This document shows positions 5,335 through 5,910 of a DNA stretch of 5,910 nt, piece after piece. The stretch lies in NCBI GenBank assembly GCA_017883345.1, contig JADGNT010000352.1, positions 1-5,910 of the forward strand, written 5' to 3'. Numbering within the stretch: the first letter of the stretch is position 1; every line of letters begins with the position of its first letter. The DNA is from Candidatus Solibacter sp. Its GTDB lineage: Bacteria > Acidobacteriota > Terriglobia > Bryobacterales > Bryobacteraceae. The notes below the pieces were generated by a model that searched no databases, was not told where the DNA came from, and saw only the letters and a list, made by a program, of their open reading frames with translations. The translations under genes were made by a program, and so were the position numbers.

Positions 5335-5427
5335 ATGAACAAAATCGATGCCAGCGTGCTTCTTTTGGTTCGACCGGTTCTTGTCCGCCTCCCAATCGAA
5401 GCGCATGATGTTATACATAACGTATAA
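5335..5427 (+). CDS. Possible 30-residue ORF with strong ribosome site
   Basis: ATG at 5335 stands five bases after GGAGG (5325-5329), one of the two best ribosome sites in the window. It is 25 bases after the LprI/Imm stop, so it would be translated from the same message. It encodes MNKIDASVLLLVRPVLVRLP and then IEAHDVIHNV. The segment VLVRLPIEAHDVI vaguely resembles the first strand and helix of ribbon-helix-helix or CopG-type antitoxins, so this may be the stump of a longer gene, or a small protein in its own right. Its last codons overlap the palindrome at 5409-5429. I do not recognise it. Confidence 0.4.
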   Translation: MNKIDASVLLLVRPVLVRLPIEAHDVIHNV

Positions 5428-5429
5428 CA
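5409..5429. promoter_or_regulatory. Perfect 8-bp inverted repeat, operator-like
   Basis: The arms TGTTATAC and GTATAACA flank the spacer ATAAC. The sequence is strongly AT-rich in a GC-rich region, a form typical of binding sites for TetR, GntR or XRE dimers. It also holds -10-like hexamers on both strands (TATACA, TATAAC). It overlaps the stop of the 30-residue frame. Confidence 0.5.
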
Positions 5430-5820
5430 CACGCTTGGACGCTCGTGCCGGCGGGAAACTGCGATCAGTGGCCCAGCGGCGACCGATGTGTCGGCACCGG
5501 GCGAGTCACGGAGCGCTCGGAAACTGGTTGGATTCGGGCGTTACGGGCACGAAGTCGCTTTCCAGGAGATGTCGCCGGCGGCGAGTGGCGCTCACGCCTT
5601 CCAGTTCCGGCGCCAATTGGAAACGCTTTGCGGATGCAGGCCGCGAAGGGGCAGGTTTGCAGGCAATCGCCTTGCCGGTGGGAGCTGAGAAAGCATATGG
5701 TTCGCAGGCGAAAGCGCCTGCGCCACCAGTCGCGGCTCCGCCTGAAGTACTCCTATGCTAGGATTCTCCCGATTGGCCGTCACTTACATAAATCCCTCAT
5801 TTCCATGTCGCTCGATCCGT
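5430..5820. other. Gene-poor stretch, probably intergenic or repeat-derived
   Basis: No frame here has a ribosome site, family motif or convincing codon pattern. On the minus strand one frame is open for about 75 codons (roughly 5744 down to 5517) but has no start near its beginning. It includes APELEGVSATRRRRHLLESD and ends PSAP-stop. Such start-less frames often come from dispersed repeats or gene remnants. The hairpin at 5703-5722 lies inside it. Confidence 0.45.
5703..5722. repeat. Perfect 8-bp hairpin with AAAG loop
   Basis: CGCAGGCG and CGCCTGCG flank AAAG, and flanking GGT/ACC adds partial pairing. With no T-run after it on either strand, it looks more like a REP-type dispersed hairpin than a terminator. 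Confidence 0.55.
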
Positions 5821-5850
5821 TGACGGTGCGGGGTGCCGGGGTATAGAATC
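5821..5850 (+). promoter_or_regulatory. Strong sigma70-type promoter
   Basis: TTGACG (5821-5826) is followed after 16 bases by TATAGA (5843-5848), or after 18 bases by TAGAAT (5845-5850). It is the best promoter match in the window and sits 46 bases ahead of the start codon at 5896. Confidence 0.7.
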
Positions 5851-5895
5851 GAGTTCGCCGCCGGCAATGGCGCACCGCGGGAGGTGAAGAAGAGG

Positions 5896-5910
5896 ATGCG
5901 ATCCCCCTTT
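5896..5910 (+). CDS. Start of a gene, five codons visible
   Basis: ATG at 5896 encodes MRSPF to the window edge. It is preceded by GGAGGTGA (5880-5887), an essentially full match to the 16S rRNA 3' end at a spacing of eight bases, and by a strong promoter. Initiation here is well supported although the product cannot be known. Confidence 0.65.

Noticed and set aside
5348..5846. Plus-strand frames of 130-140 codons near the right end
   Set aside because: They overlap each other in different frames, are Arg/Ala-rich, lack ribosome sites and pass through hairpin and promoter sequences.
1..5910. CRISPR array, rRNA, complete insertion sequence or transposase
   Set aside because: No regularly spaced repeats, rRNA-like sequence, transposase motif or paired terminal inverted repeats were seen on either strand.

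Overview
The window is GC-rich bacterial chromosome. Tandem genes lie on the minus strand at the left, a zone of decayed genes sits in the middle, and a membrane-anchored envelope protein plus a gene-poor stretch lie at the right. The style of the acyl-CoA ligase, the double universal stress protein and the two small conserved-looking proteins suggests a soil acidobacterium of the Solibacter/Bryobacter type. This is an impression from protein style, not a demonstrated assignment.

Left (1-2743, minus strand). Reading leftward, the order is a probable sigma70-type promoter (2714-2743), an 88-residue protein of unknown function, a 65-residue protein of unknown function, a two-domain universal stress protein (287 aa), and the N-terminal 341 residues of a long-chain acyl-CoA synthetase that runs off the window. 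The stress protein and the ligase are separated by a long, nearly perfect inverted repeat (1000-1077) that contains the ligase's most upstream ATG.

Middle (2744-4223). Three genes in a row are broken. The first is a cupin-type gene with an intact Shine-Dalgarno and start but only about 53 recognisable residues. Next comes an intact UPF0175-type antitoxin. Its partner, a DUF3368 PIN-type toxin, is interrupted by an in-frame TAG and a +1 shift. A minus-strand XRE (Cro/C1-type) regulator then needs three small frame corrections to restore the family sequence. The open frame of the cupin remnant runs in frame into the antitoxin. The antitoxin is the only whole gene here, so this looks like a defunct toxin-antitoxin locus, unless the single-base indels are sequencing errors.

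Right (4224-5910). A 314-residue protein has a signal peptide, an LprI-like (DUF1311) lysozyme-inhibitor-type domain with four cysteines, a long Pro/Thr/Gln linker and a C-terminal two-helix domain like the Imm superinfection-immunity family. Phage T4 excludes superinfecting phage with two separate proteins, Imm (DNA entry) and Sp (lysozyme inhibition), so one bacterial protein joining both themes is the most interesting object in the window. Twenty-five bases downstream is a 30-codon frame with a very good Shine-Dalgarno, ending in a perfect 8-bp-arm palindrome that looks like an operator. Positions 5430-5820 hold no gene I can support, only a hairpin and a start-less open frame. At the right edge a strong promoter and Shine-Dalgarno lead into a gene of which only five codons are visible.
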